Source of the DNA: Streptomyces actuosus
GTDB taxonomy: Bacteria > Actinomycetota > Actinomycetes > Streptomycetales > Streptomycetaceae
Assembly (NCBI RefSeq): GCF_016921115.1
Contig: NZ_JAFFZS010000053.1
Span: forward strand, 1-33,461
Direction: 5' to 3'
DNA: 33,461 bases
Shown: piece by piece, positions 24,428 through 32,078 of the stretch
How the letters are laid out: each line of letters opens with the position of its first letter
How positions within the stretch are numbered: the stretch's first letter is position 1
Notes under the pieces: generated by a model
Told to the model about the DNA's origin: nothing
The model's input: only the letters and a program-made list of their open reading frames with translations
The model's database searches: none
Position numbers and translations under genes: made by a program

Positions 24428-25061
24428 CGCAATCAAGGTGCTGCTCGTCGACGACCACCAGGTCGTCCGCCGGGGCCTGCGCACCTTCCTGGAGGTGCAG
24501 GACGACATAGAGGTCGTCGGAGAGGCCGCCGACGGCGCCGAAGGCGTGGCCCGCGCCGAGGAACTGGGGCCCGACGTCGTCCTGATGGACGTCAAGATGC
24601 CGGGCATGGACGGCGTCGACGCCCTGCGCAGACTCCGCGAACTGGACAACCCCGCACGCGTGCTGATCGTCACCAGCTTCACCGAGCAGCGCACGGTCGT
24701 GCCGGCCCTGCGCGCGGGTGCCGCCGGATACGTCTACAAGGACGTGGACCCCGACGCGCTCGCCGGGGCCATCCGATCCGTGCACGCCGGCCACGTCCTG
24801 CTCCAGCCCGAGGTGGCGGTCGCCCTGCTCTCCCAGGACGAGAGCTCCCCGGGACAGGGCCGAGCGGGCGCGCTGACCGAGCGGGAGCGCGAGGTGCTCG
24901 GGCTCATCGCGGACGGCCGTTCGAACCGCGAGATCGCCCGCGCGCTGGTGCTGTCCGAGAAGACGGTCAAGACGCACGTCTCCAACATCCTCATGAAGCT
25001 CGACCTGGCTGATCGCACGCAGGCCGCGCTGTGGGCCGTCCGCCACGGCGTGGCCGGCTGA
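24420..25061 (+). CDS. NarL/LuxR-family response regulator
   Basis: 213 aa from a GTG at 24420 inside the kinase 3' end, with GGAGG at 24408-24412. The receiver domain has the acidic pair D11-D12 (LLVDDHQ), phospho-acceptor D57 (VVLMDVKMPG) and the conserved lysine in YVYKDV. The LuxR-type HTH covers about 148-210 (TEREREVLGLIADGRSNREIA and LSEKTVKTHVSNIL). It is phosphorylated by the upstream kinase and binds DNA as a dimer. Targets are unknown; the chaplin gene starts 145 bp downstream in the same direction, and control of it would be a guess. Confidence 0.95.
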   Translation: MADAIKVLLVDDHQVVRRGLRTFLEVQDDIEVVGEAADGAEGVARAEELGPDVVLMDVKMPGMDGVDALRRLRELDNPARVLIVTSFTEQRTVVPALRAGAAGYVYKDVDPDALAGAIRSVHAGHVLLQPEVAVALLSQDESSPGQGRAGALTEREREVLGLIADGRSNREIARALVLSEKTVKTHVSNILMKLDLADRTQAALWAVRHGVAG

Positions 25062-25206
25062 CCGGCAACGCGAAAGGTTCCCTTCCGGACTGAGATTCAT
25101 ACCGTCGTGGGAATGTCCCCCGGATGGCGCATCCCCGATCGGTACCGGCCGTTCTCCCATGCGTGCCGCGGCGACTGCCGCGGCCATCGCCAGGAGGGGT
25201 TGGAAA

Positions 25207-25452
25207 GTGAAGAACCTGAAGAAGGCAGCGGCTGTGACGATGGTTGCCGGCGGTCTGGTGGCGGCCGGTGCCGGCATGGCCTCCGCCACCGGCGGCTCGC
25301 ACGCCGACGGTCACGCGGCGGGCTCGCCGGGTGTCCAGTCGGGCAACGTCGTCCAGGCGCCGGTGCACATCCCGGTGAACGTGGTCGGCAACAGCGTCGA
25401 CGTCATCGGCGTGCTGAACCCGGCGTTCGGCAACCTCGGCGTCAACCACTGA
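25207..25452 (+). CDS. chpE: Short chaplin, ChpE-type (no cysteines)
   Basis: 81 aa from a GTG at 25207 with AGGAGGGG at 25192-25199. A signal peptide (VKNLKKAAAVTMVAGGLVAAGAG, cleavage near MASA-T) is followed by a short His/Gly linker and one chaplin domain: SPGVQSGNVVQAPVHIPVNV, then VGNSVDVIGVLNPAFGNLGVNH. Chaplins are secreted amyloid-forming proteins that coat aerial hyphae and lower surface tension. Most short chaplins have two cysteines in this domain; here they are replaced by V and G, the known feature of S. coelicolor ChpE. It has its own hairpin terminator. Confidence 0.93.
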   Translation: MKNLKKAAAVTMVAGGLVAAGAGMASATGGSHADGHAAGSPGVQSGNVVQAPVHIPVNVVGNSVDVIGVLNPAFGNLGVNH

Positions 25453-25472
25453 CGGCCGGCCCGCGACGGGCT

Positions 25473-25501
25473 CCGGCCTCCCGGGACCGCCGGGAGGCCG
25501 G
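25473..25501 (+). terminator. Hairpin after chpE
   Basis: 12-bp perfect stem (25473-25484 with 25490-25501), 5-nt loop, 21 bp after the chpE stop. No U-tract. Confidence 0.72.
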
Positions 25502-25575
25502 TCCGCTTGTCGGCCGGTCGTACGGTCACCTGGTCCCCCCCCGATGATCCGAACGGGCGCTTCGCGGTCGACCGG

Positions 25576-25605
25576 CGTAACCGTTCAGCACCCCTCCGAC
25601 GTTGA
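25576..25605 (+). promoter_or_regulatory. BldN-like promoter before the second chaplin gene
   Basis: CGTAAC (25576-25581) and CGTTGA (25600-25605) match the hexamers I recall for the sporulation ECF sigma factor BldN, which drives chaplin and rodlin genes. The spacing here is 18 bp, against about 16 from memory, so the match is imperfect. A start site near 25612 would give a leader of about 50 nt before the AGGAGG and ATG. Confidence 0.5.
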
Positions 25606-25660
25606 TCAGCGCATGACCCGCGGCCGGGTCGGACACGCAAACGCAGGAGGAACGCATCTC

Positions 25661-25900
25661 ATGAACATCGCCAAGAAGGCCGCCGTGGCCGTCGCCGTCG
25701 CCGGTGTCGCCGCCGGTGCGTCCGCCGGTGCCGCCGTCGCCGACGCCGGCGCCGCCGGTGCCGCCGTGAAGTCGCCGGGCGTCGGCTCCGGCAACCTCGG
25801 CCAGGTTCCGGTGCACATCCCGGTCAACGTCGTCGGCAACACGGTCAACGGCATCGCCGGCCTGAACCCGGCCTTCGGCAACACGGGCGCCAACGACTGA
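25661..25900 (+). CDS. Second short chaplin (no cysteines)
   Basis: 79 aa from ATG 25661 with AGGAGG at 25645-25650. The signal peptide (MNIAKKAAVAVAVAGVAAGA, cleavage near AVADA) leads directly to a chaplin domain: VKSPGVGSGNLGQVPVHIPV, then NVVGNTVNGIAGLNPAFGNTGAND. Both usual cysteine positions are V and G, as in the adjacent chpE. The linker is Ala/Gly-only, without the His-rich part of chpE. It is probably a tandem duplicate of chpE that has diverged, transcribed from its own promoter (BldN-like box at 25576-25605) and terminated at 25918-25951. Assembly into the aerial hyphal sheath is inferred from the family. Confidence 0.88.
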   Translation: MNIAKKAAVAVAVAGVAAGASAGAAVADAGAAGAAVKSPGVGSGNLGQVPVHIPVNVVGNTVNGIAGLNPAFGNTGAND

Positions 25901-25917
25901 CGCGCCCCGTCACGGTC

Positions 25918-25951
25918 AGGGCCCCTCGAACGGCGACGCCTCGGGGGCCCT
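25918..25951 (+). terminator. Hairpin after the second chaplin gene
   Basis: 8-bp stem AGGGCCCC/GGGGCCCT (25918-25925 with 25944-25951) around an 18-nt loop, followed by a single T. It begins 18 bp after the stop. Confidence 0.55.
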
Positions 25952-26111
25952 TGCATGCCCCGACCGTCCCATGGATGCGGGCAGGCCGCGCGGGGCCCGG
26001 TGCCGACCACCGGAACGGGCCGGACCGGCCCACGCGCAAGGTCCCGGGGAGCCCTGCCGAACGCCGCCCCCACCGGCCCGCCACGGACGGCACCGGTCAC
26101 CGACGGCGCCC

Positions 26112-26140
26112 CGCGCTGAGCGCGCCCCGCGCTCAGCGCG
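26112..26140 (-). terminator. Hairpin overlapping the stop codon of the 264-aa gene
   Basis: 12-bp perfect stem (26112-26123 with 26129-26140), 5-nt loop. The stop codon (26133-26135) lies inside one arm. It is part of a CGCGCCCCGCGCT repeat that occurs three times between 26107 and 26149. On the minus strand the hairpin begins in the last codons, so it may terminate or stabilise the mRNA. Confidence 0.5.
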
Positions 26141-26927
26141 CCCCGCGCTCCCGCTCCTCCACGACGGAGTTGTACGCCGCCACCCGCGCCCGGCGGGCGA
26201 TCCGCTCCACCGGCCGCAACGCGCCCTGCCGGGCCGCGATCTCCGAGGCGCTCACGGCGCCCCCGTGACCGTTTCCGGAGGAGGAGGCGAGCGTCACCAG
26301 CATCCCCACCCGGCGCGCCAGCTCCAGCACCCGCACCGCCCGCGGCGGATACCCCGGCGCCAGCACCTCCCGCCCCTGCTCGGCCCGGGCCCGGTACGTG
26401 TCGATCGCCGCCTGCGCCGCCGGTCCCGACCCGGCCACGTCCAGCCGCGTCAGTTCCTCCGTCGCCTCCCTGAGCGCCTCCGCCAGCTCCCGCTCGGCCT
26501 CGGCCAGCGACGGCACGTCGGCCGGCGGCGCCTCCCGCACCGGAAGGCAGCGCCACACCACCTCGGCATGCACGTCGCCGACCGGACCGGCCTCGTGCAC
26601 CTCGGGCACCAGACCCAGGGCACATCCGTGGCAGACCACCGCCTCCTCGGCGTCCAGCGCCGCCCGGTTGAACTCCGGCGGCCCGCTCAGACCCAGCGGA
26701 TGACCGGGCGCCGGGAGCGCGATCCGCAAGCCGGTCGCCCCGAGCGCACGCAGTCGTCCCAGCGCCAGCGTGAGCCCGACCGGCGCCGCTTCGCCAGGCA
26801 GCCCCTCCACCCGGTGCACCGCGTCCTCGCCCACCACGGCGAGCGCGGCGTCATCCGGCGAGACAAGTCCGGCAATAAGGGCATTTCCCCATGCGGCAAG
26901 GCGTCCAGAGCGTGGTTCGAGGTCCAT
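26133..26927 (-). CDS. Conserved protein of unknown function
   Basis: 264 aa from ATG 26927 (MDLEPRSGRLAAWGNALIAG). No membrane segment or signal peptide. The N-terminal half is a mixed alpha/beta region (about 15-130) with a VVCHGCALGLVPEVHEAG motif near residues 97-114; the C-terminal half is long Ala/Glu/Arg helices (about 139-262), probably coiled. I do not recognise a named family; it reads as a conserved Streptomyces protein. The CHGC could bind a metal. No Shine-Dalgarno is present, but a TAGGGT box on the minus strand (26939-26934) ends 6 nt before the ATG, suggesting a leaderless mRNA. It is divergent from the ABC ATPase gene. Confidence 0.75.
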   Translation of the reverse strand: MDLEPRSGRLAAWGNALIAGLVSPDDAALAVVGEDAVHRVEGLPGEAAPVGLTLALGRLRALGATGLRIALPAPGHPLGLSGPPEFNRAALDAEEAVVCHGCALGLVPEVHEAGPVGDVHAEVVWRCLPVREAPPADVPSLAEAERELAEALREATEELTRLDVAGSGPAAQAAIDTYRARAEQGREVLAPGYPPRAVRVLELARRVGMLVTLASSSGNGHGGAVSASEIAARQGALRPVERIARRARVAAYNSVVEERERGAR

Positions 26928-27078
26928 GCCCCCACCCTAAGGACCGGACCGATGGAACTGCCCGGCCGACCGGTGGCGTAGATTTCCTAGAGGGCTGCGC
27001 CCACCGGCGCGGCGGACCGAGCCACAGGCGTACGCGACAGCCGAGACCGGCCACACTGCAAGGGGAGACAACGCGCTC

Positions 27079-27870
<792 letters not shown>

Positions 27871-27952
27871 GCAACGCCCCAACACCCGGGAACCGAGGGC
27901 CGACCGGCCCCCGATCGCATCGGCGCCCTGTCGGCGGCGGCACCCGCGGCCC

Positions 27953-27958
27953 TACCAT
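27953..27958 (+). promoter_or_regulatory. -10 box (TACCAT) for a leaderless nfeD transcript
   Basis: TACCAT ends 6 nt before the GTG at 27965, which has no Shine-Dalgarno. Same spacing as the TACCGT before the kinase gene. Confidence 0.42.
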
Positions 27959-27964
27959 GGCCGT

Positions 27965-28396
27965 GTGAACGACATCGACGCATGGGTGTGGTGGCTCGTC
28001 GGCGCCGCAGCGCTGGGGATCCCGCTCGTGGTGACCGCGATGCCCGAATTCGGCATGCTGGCCGTCGGGGCCATCGCCGCCGCTGTCGTCGCCGCCCTCG
28101 GCTTCGACGCCGTCGCCCAGGTGCTCGCCTTCCTCATCGTCTCGGTAGCCCTCATCGTCGTCGTGCGGCCCATCGCGGCCCGGCACCGGCACCAGCGGCC
28201 CGAACTCGCCAGTGGGGTGGACGCCCTGAAGGGCAGACAGGCCGTCGTTCTGGAGCGCGTGGACGGCTCCGGCGGCCGGATCAAGCTCGCCGGAGAGGTC
28301 TGGTCGGCGCGTGCCCTCGACGCCGGCAGCACCTACGAGGTGGGTCAGGAAGTGGACGTCGTGGACATCGAGGGGGCCACGGCGATCGTCCTGTGA
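27965..28396 (+). CDS. Short NfeD-family membrane protein
   Basis: 143 aa from a GTG at 27965. Hydrophobic helices (about 8-25, 29-48 and 50-67) precede a soluble OB-fold domain (about 78-143; LKGRQAVVLERVDGSGGRIKLAGEVWSARAL and EVGQEVDVVDIEGATAIVL). This is the short NfeD form without the serine protease domain. Short NfeD proteins pair with SPFH/stomatin proteins, and the partner follows 142 bp downstream. Together they are thought to shape membrane microdomains. Confidence 0.9.
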   Translation: MNDIDAWVWWLVGAAALGIPLVVTAMPEFGMLAVGAIAAAVVAALGFDAVAQVLAFLIVSVALIVVVRPIAARHRHQRPELASGVDALKGRQAVVLERVDGSGGRIKLAGEVWSARALDAGSTYEVGQEVDVVDIEGATAIVL

Positions 28397-28472
28397 GCTC
28401 GCGGGACGTTCCCCGAGCCGAAGTGCACCGAACACCCCACGAGCCGTACGACGGTCTGTCAGACTCGACCAG

Positions 28473-28508
28473 CAAGATCTTCGACGAGCACAAGATCTTC
28501 CAAGAGCA
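28473..28508. repeat. 18-bp imperfect tandem repeat between nfeD and SPFH genes
   Basis: CAAGATCTTCGACGAGCA (28473-28490) is followed directly by CAAGATCTTCCAAGAGCA (28491-28508), 16 of 18 identical. Each holds the palindrome AAGATCTT. It lies in the 142-bp gap, 31 bp before the SPFH start, and may be a leader or regulator site. Confidence 0.6.
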
Positions 28509-28538
28509 CCGAGGCGGAGAAGGGCACGGGGAGCAACG

Positions 28539-29489
28539 ATGGAACCGGTCATCATCGTATTGATCATTCTGGTGGTGTTGGTCTTCATCGCCCTGATCAA
28601 GACCATCCAGGTCATCCCTCAGGCCAGTGCGGCCATCGTGGAGCGCTTCGGCCGCTACACACGGACCCTCAACGCGGGCCTCAACATAGTCGTCCCGTTC
28701 ATCGACACCATCCGCAACCGCATCGACCTGCGTGAACAGGTCGTGCCGTTCCCGCCGCAGCCGGTGATCACCCAGGACAACCTGGTCGTCAACATCGACA
28801 CGGTCATCTACTACCAGGTCACCGACGCCCGCGCGGCCACCTACGAGGTCGCCAGCTACATCCAGGCCATCGAGCAGCTGACGGTCACCACGCTGCGCAA
28901 CATCATCGGCGGCATGGACCTGGAACGCACCCTGACCTCCCGTGAGGAGATCAACGCCGCCCTGCGCGGCGTCCTCGACGAGGCCACCGGCAAGTGGGGC
29001 ATCCGCGTCAACCGCGTCGAACTGAAGGCCATCGAACCGCCCACGTCCATCCAGGACTCGATGGAGAAGCAGATGCGCGCCGACCGGGACAAGCGCGCCG
29101 CGATCCTCCAGGCCGAAGGTGTCCGGCAGTCGGAGATCCTGCGCGCCGAGGGCGAGAAGCAGTCCCAGATCCTGCGGGCCGAGGGCGAGGCCAAGGCCGC
29201 CGCCCTGCGCGCCGAGGGCGAGGCCCAGGCCGTCCGCACGGTCTTCGAGGCCATCCACGCCGGCGACCCGGACCAGAAGCTGCTGTCCTACCAGTACCTG
29301 CAGATGCTCCCGAAGATCGCCGAGGGCGACGCCAACAAGCTCTGGATCGTCCCCAGCGAGATAGGCGACGCCCTCAAGGGCCTGTCCGGCGCCGTCGGCA
29401 ACCTCGGGGTCATGGGCGGCGGTTCGGGCGGCGGATCCACCGGTGGCGGCTCGGGCGCGGACCGCCGCGAGAAGCCGTCCCTCGACTGA
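28539..29489 (+). CDS. SPFH/stomatin-like membrane protein
   Basis: 316 aa from ATG 28539 with CGGGGAG at 28527-28533. One N-terminal membrane helix (about 3-22), then the SPFH/band-7 domain (VIPQASAAIVERFGRYTRTL to VELKAIEPPTSIQDSME, about 26-180). A charged coiled-coil follows, with repeated RAEGE units (about 185-235), and then a Gly/Ser-rich tail ending DRREKPSLD. It matches the stomatin/paraslipin class, which forms oligomeric rings on membranes. Partner of the short NfeD upstream. The transcript ends at a hairpin 21 bp downstream. Confidence 0.93.
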   Translation: MEPVIIVLIILVVLVFIALIKTIQVIPQASAAIVERFGRYTRTLNAGLNIVVPFIDTIRNRIDLREQVVPFPPQPVITQDNLVVNIDTVIYYQVTDARAATYEVASYIQAIEQLTVTTLRNIIGGMDLERTLTSREEINAALRGVLDEATGKWGIRVNRVELKAIEPPTSIQDSMEKQMRADRDKRAAILQAEGVRQSEILRAEGEKQSQILRAEGEAKAAALRAEGEAQAVRTVFEAIHAGDPDQKLLSYQYLQMLPKIAEGDANKLWIVPSEIGDALKGLSGAVGNLGVMGGGSGGGSTGGGSGADRREKPSLD

Positions 29490-29509
29490 CCGAACCCGAC
29501 GGCACAGGT

Positions 29510-29542
29510 TCCCCGCGCCCTCCACGACGAGGGGCGCGGGGA
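29510..29542. terminator. Bidirectional hairpin after the SPFH gene
   Basis: 11-bp perfect stem (29510-29520 with 29532-29542), 11-nt loop, between convergent stops at 29489 and 29604. No U-tract. Confidence 0.75.
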
Positions 29543-29603
29543 CGCGCGTGCAGGGCGGGCGCAAGCACCGTCCACCCGCCGCAGCAGGCCCGGCGGCACG
29601 GCG

Positions 29604-30107
29604 TCAGGCCGCGTGCCCCGTCAACCACTCGGGCAGCACGGCGAGATCCTCGCCCAGCGCCAGTAGCATCGCGTCCGCGGGCGTCGGCTCGAACGGCTCC
29701 CTGAGGAGCGGCATACCCGCCTGCTCCGGCGTACGGTCCGCCTTGCGGTGGTTGTCCTCCGCGCAGGAGGCCACCGTGTTCAGCCAGGTGTCCCGGCCGC
29801 CCCGCGAACGCGGCACCACGTGATCGACGGTCGTCGCCCGCCGGCCGCAGTACGCGCACCGGTGCCGGTCCCGCACCAGTACCCCACGCCTCGACCACGG
29901 AGCCTGTCTTCGGAAGGGCACCCGCACGTATCGGCAGAGCCGGATCACCCGGGGCGCCGGTATGTCGACCGCGGCGCCTCGCATCCGCAGCTCGGGGTGG
30001 GTCTGTTCGACGACAGCCTTGGCCTGCAGCACCAGAACGACGGCTCGGTTCATGGTCACCGTCGACAGCGGCTCGAAGCTCGCGTTCAGCACCAGCGTGT
30101 CCCGCAT
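29604..30107 (-). CDS. HNH endonuclease-like protein
   Basis: 167 aa from ATG 30107, preferred over an upstream in-frame GTG because GGGAGG lies about 9 nt before it and MRDTLVLNASFEPL is the usual start. An N-terminal domain (NRAVVLVLQAKAVV, 20-33) precedes the HNH core: C84-x2-C87 (HRCAYCG), D95-H96 (TTVDHVVPRSRGG), N110 (TWLNTVASC) and N119/H120 (EDNHRKADRTP). The zinc site appears to have only three cysteines, since D118 stands where the fourth is usual. Chromosomal HNH proteins of this type are widespread in actinobacteria, with unknown cellular role. Confidence 0.88.
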   Translation of the reverse strand: MRDTLVLNASFEPLSTVTMNRAVVLVLQAKAVVEQTHPELRMRGAAVDIPAPRVIRLCRYVRVPFRRQAPWSRRGVLVRDRHRCAYCGRRATTVDHVVPRSRGGRDTWLNTVASCAEDNHRKADRTPEQAGMPLLREPFEPTPADAMLLALGEDLAVLPEWLTGHAA

Positions 30108-30190
30108 ACCAGCCCACCTCCCGTGCACACCTGCCCACCCCCCGGCGGGCCGGGATCAACTCTGGACGGGCACGCCGCGATGGACAACGC

Positions 30191-30236
30191 AATAAAAATG
30201 CCCGCCTCCGATCACTTCCAAGACCGGAGGCGGGCA
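30191..30236 (-). terminator. Classical intrinsic terminator of the PEBP-family gene
   Basis: On the minus strand a 12-bp stem (30236-30225 with 30210-30199, 14-nt loop) is followed directly by TTTTTATT (30198-30191). This is the only hairpin in the window with a true U-tract. It lies just past the PEBP-family stop at 30262. Confidence 0.9.
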
Positions 30237-30261
30237 AACGTCCCGTGAACGCTGGGCTGCG

Positions 30262-30801
30262 TCAGCCCCGCTGGGGGTTCTCGTACTCGCCGATCAGCTG
30301 GGCGCGCGCGAGGGTGTGGAACCGCAGGTTGAACCCGACGGCGGCCGGCGACGCGTCGGCGTCCGGACCGAGCTTCTCCTGGTCCACGGCGTACACGGTG
30401 AACACGTAGCGGTGCGGGCCGTCCCCGGGGGGCGGCGCGGCCCCGCCGAAGTCCCGGCTGCCGTAGTCGTTGCGCGCGTGTGTCGCCCCCTGCGGCAGCC
30501 CCTCGAACTTCCCGCCGCCCGCACCCGCCGGCAGCTCCGTCACCGAGGCCGGGATGTCGAACAGCACCCAGTGCCAGAACCCGCTGCCCGTCGGGGCGTC
30601 CGGGTCATAGCAGGTCACGGCGAAGCTCTTGGTCTCCGACGGGAACCCCTCCCACCGCAGCTGCGGCGACGTGTTCCCCTCCGCGTGGACCTGGTCGCCC
30701 TTGAGCGTCCCGCCGTCCCGGACGTCCTCGCTCGTGACCGTGAACGACGGCACGGGCGGGTGGAAGTCGTGGGGCAGCGGCCGCCTCTTGAGCTCGGTCA
30801 C
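30262..30801 (-). CDS. YbhB/YbcL family PEBP-like protein
   Basis: 179 aa from a GTG at 30801 with a strong AGGAGGT about 8 nt upstream. It contains the PEBP signatures NTSPQLRWEGFP (about 43-54), CYDPDAPTGSGFWHWVLFDIP (64-84; DPDAP and the WHWV core) and a later YGSRDFGGAAPPPGDGPHRYVFTVYA (about 112-137). These form the small anion-binding pocket of phosphatidylethanolamine-binding proteins. There is no signal peptide, so it is cytoplasmic. The bacterial function is unsettled. The spo0M stop lies 75 bp upstream, on the same strand. Confidence 0.93.
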   Translation of the reverse strand: MTELKRRPLPHDFHPPVPSFTVTSEDVRDGGTLKGDQVHAEGNTSPQLRWEGFPSETKSFAVTCYDPDAPTGSGFWHWVLFDIPASVTELPAGAGGGKFEGLPQGATHARNDYGSRDFGGAAPPPGDGPHRYVFTVYAVDQEKLGPDADASPAAVGFNLRFHTLARAQLIGEYENPQRG

Positions 30802-30862
30802 CTCGGTACCTCCTGATCGGTTCCTGGGGGTGATTCCGGGAGCAGCGGAATCACCGACGAGC

Positions 30863-30880
30863 CTAGTGCCGCGGCACTAG
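30863..30880. terminator. 18-bp perfect palindrome over the spo0M stop
   Basis: CTAGTGCCGCGGCACTAG reads the same on both strands and contains the TAG stop of spo0M (30877-30879). It could end the spo0M transcript or be a regulator site upstream of the PEBP-family start at 30801. The two cannot be told apart here. Confidence 0.5.
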
Positions 30881-31659
30881 AACCAGTTGCGCTTGCCGCC
30901 GACCTCCGACAGCCACTGGTTGAGGTAGCCCGCCCAGTCGGTGCCCTGCCAGTCGTGGAGCCCCACCTGGAACGTGCGGTAGGTGTCGCTGCCCTCGCTG
31001 AACAGACCAGGCTTCTTGTCCATTTCGAGGACGACGTCCATGGCGTGCTCGTCGGCCACGAAGCTCAACTCGACCTCGTTCAGCCCGCGGTACTGCGACG
31101 GCGCGTAGAACTCGATCTCCTGGTAGAACGGCAGCCGCTGCCGGGTCCCCCGGATGTGGCCCCGCTCCATGTCCGCGCTCTTGAAGCGGAAGCCCAGCTG
31201 GATGAACGCGTCCAGGATCGCCTTCTGCGCCGGCAGCGGATGCACGTTGATCGGGTCGAGGTCGCCGGAGTCCACCGCGCGCGCGATCGCCAGTTCGGTG
31301 GTCACACCGATGTGCATCCCGCGCAGCGCCTGCCCGTCGATCATGGTGACCGGCGTCTCCCAGGGGATCTCCAGCCCGAACGGAACGGCGTGCACCGCGT
31401 TCGCCTGCAGCTCGAAGGCACCGCCGAGCCGCACCTTGGTGAACTCGATGTCCTGCTTGTACTCGGAGTCGGCACCCTCCACCTCGACCCGTGCCTGCAG
31501 GCCGACGGACAGACCCTCGATCTCCTGGTTGACGGTCCCGCCCTGGATCCGCACCTCGCCCTGGACGACACCGCCGGGCACGACGTTGACCTCGGTCAGC
31601 ACCGTCTCCACCGAAGCCCCGCCGGCACCCAGACTTGCGAGCAGCTTCTTGAACGCCAT
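30877..31659 (-). CDS. Spo0M-family sporulation control protein
   Basis: 260 aa from ATG 31659 with GAGGAGAG before it. The N-terminal arrestin-like half (MAFKKLLASLGAGGASVETVLTEVNVVPGG, GEVRIQGGTVNQEIEGLSV) and the C-terminal half (YRGLNEVELSFVADEHAMDVVLEMDKK, DWAGYLNQWL) match Spo0M/SpoM proteins. In Bacillus, Spo0M affects sporulation and cell division; a role in Streptomyces differentiation is plausible but not shown by the sequence. No membrane segment or signal peptide. It stands alone, ending in a perfect palindrome. Confidence 0.92.
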   Translation of the reverse strand: MAFKKLLASLGAGGASVETVLTEVNVVPGGVVQGEVRIQGGTVNQEIEGLSVGLQARVEVEGADSEYKQDIEFTKVRLGGAFELQANAVHAVPFGLEIPWETPVTMIDGQALRGMHIGVTTELAIARAVDSGDLDPINVHPLPAQKAILDAFIQLGFRFKSADMERGHIRGTRQRLPFYQEIEFYAPSQYRGLNEVELSFVADEHAMDVVLEMDKKPGLFSEGSDTYRTFQVGLHDWQGTDWAGYLNQWLSEVGGKRNWF

Positions 31660-31802
31660 GACTCTCCTCTGTACCTCTTCGTGCGTCCTTGATCCCTACA
31701 AACGCGATCCGACCGCAACCGGTTCCGCGCCCTCACCCTGACAAGGGGCACAGTTCCTGACCACCCCGCGGCGCGACCCCGTCTGCACTACCCTCGGACG
31801 GC

Positions 31803-32078
31803 GTGATCGCGACCCATGACCGTACGCCCCTCGCACGGGAGTTCCTCGACCGGCCCGTCCTGCAGGCCGTCCCCGATCTCCTCAGCCGTCTCCCGGTGGG
31901 AACCACCCCGGAGGGTCCGATGGCCCTGCGCCGTACGGAGGTGGCGGCCCACGACGGCCTGGGCGACCCAGGCTCCCACGCCTGTCGCGGACGCACGCCC
32001 CGCAACGGCGTGACGATCGGCCCGCCCGGACGCGTGTACGTCTACTTCACCTACGGCATGCCAAGTCGGTCGGCATGA
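31803..32078 (+). pseudogene. Decayed, truncated 3-methyladenine DNA glycosylase copy
   Basis: A 91-codon frame from GTG 31803 matches the first half of Mpg/AAG: IATHDRTPLAREFLDRPVLQ, then GDPGSHACRGRTPRN and RVYVYFTYGM. It stops after five unrelated residues (PSRSA). In the active-site segment the usual TExEAY reads T45-E-V-A-A-H50, so the catalytic Glu is Ala and the Tyr is His. The C-terminal half, with the conserved LLRA arginine, is missing. The stop overlaps the start of the next, intact copy (ATGA at 32075-32078). A TACCCT box lies 8 nt before the start. It is most simply a broken paralogue; a short coupled peptide is still translated. Confidence 0.82.

Noticed and set aside
27897..27910. 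Terminator after the ABC ATPase gene
   Set aside because: Only a 5-bp GGGCC/GGCCC stem; too weak to call.
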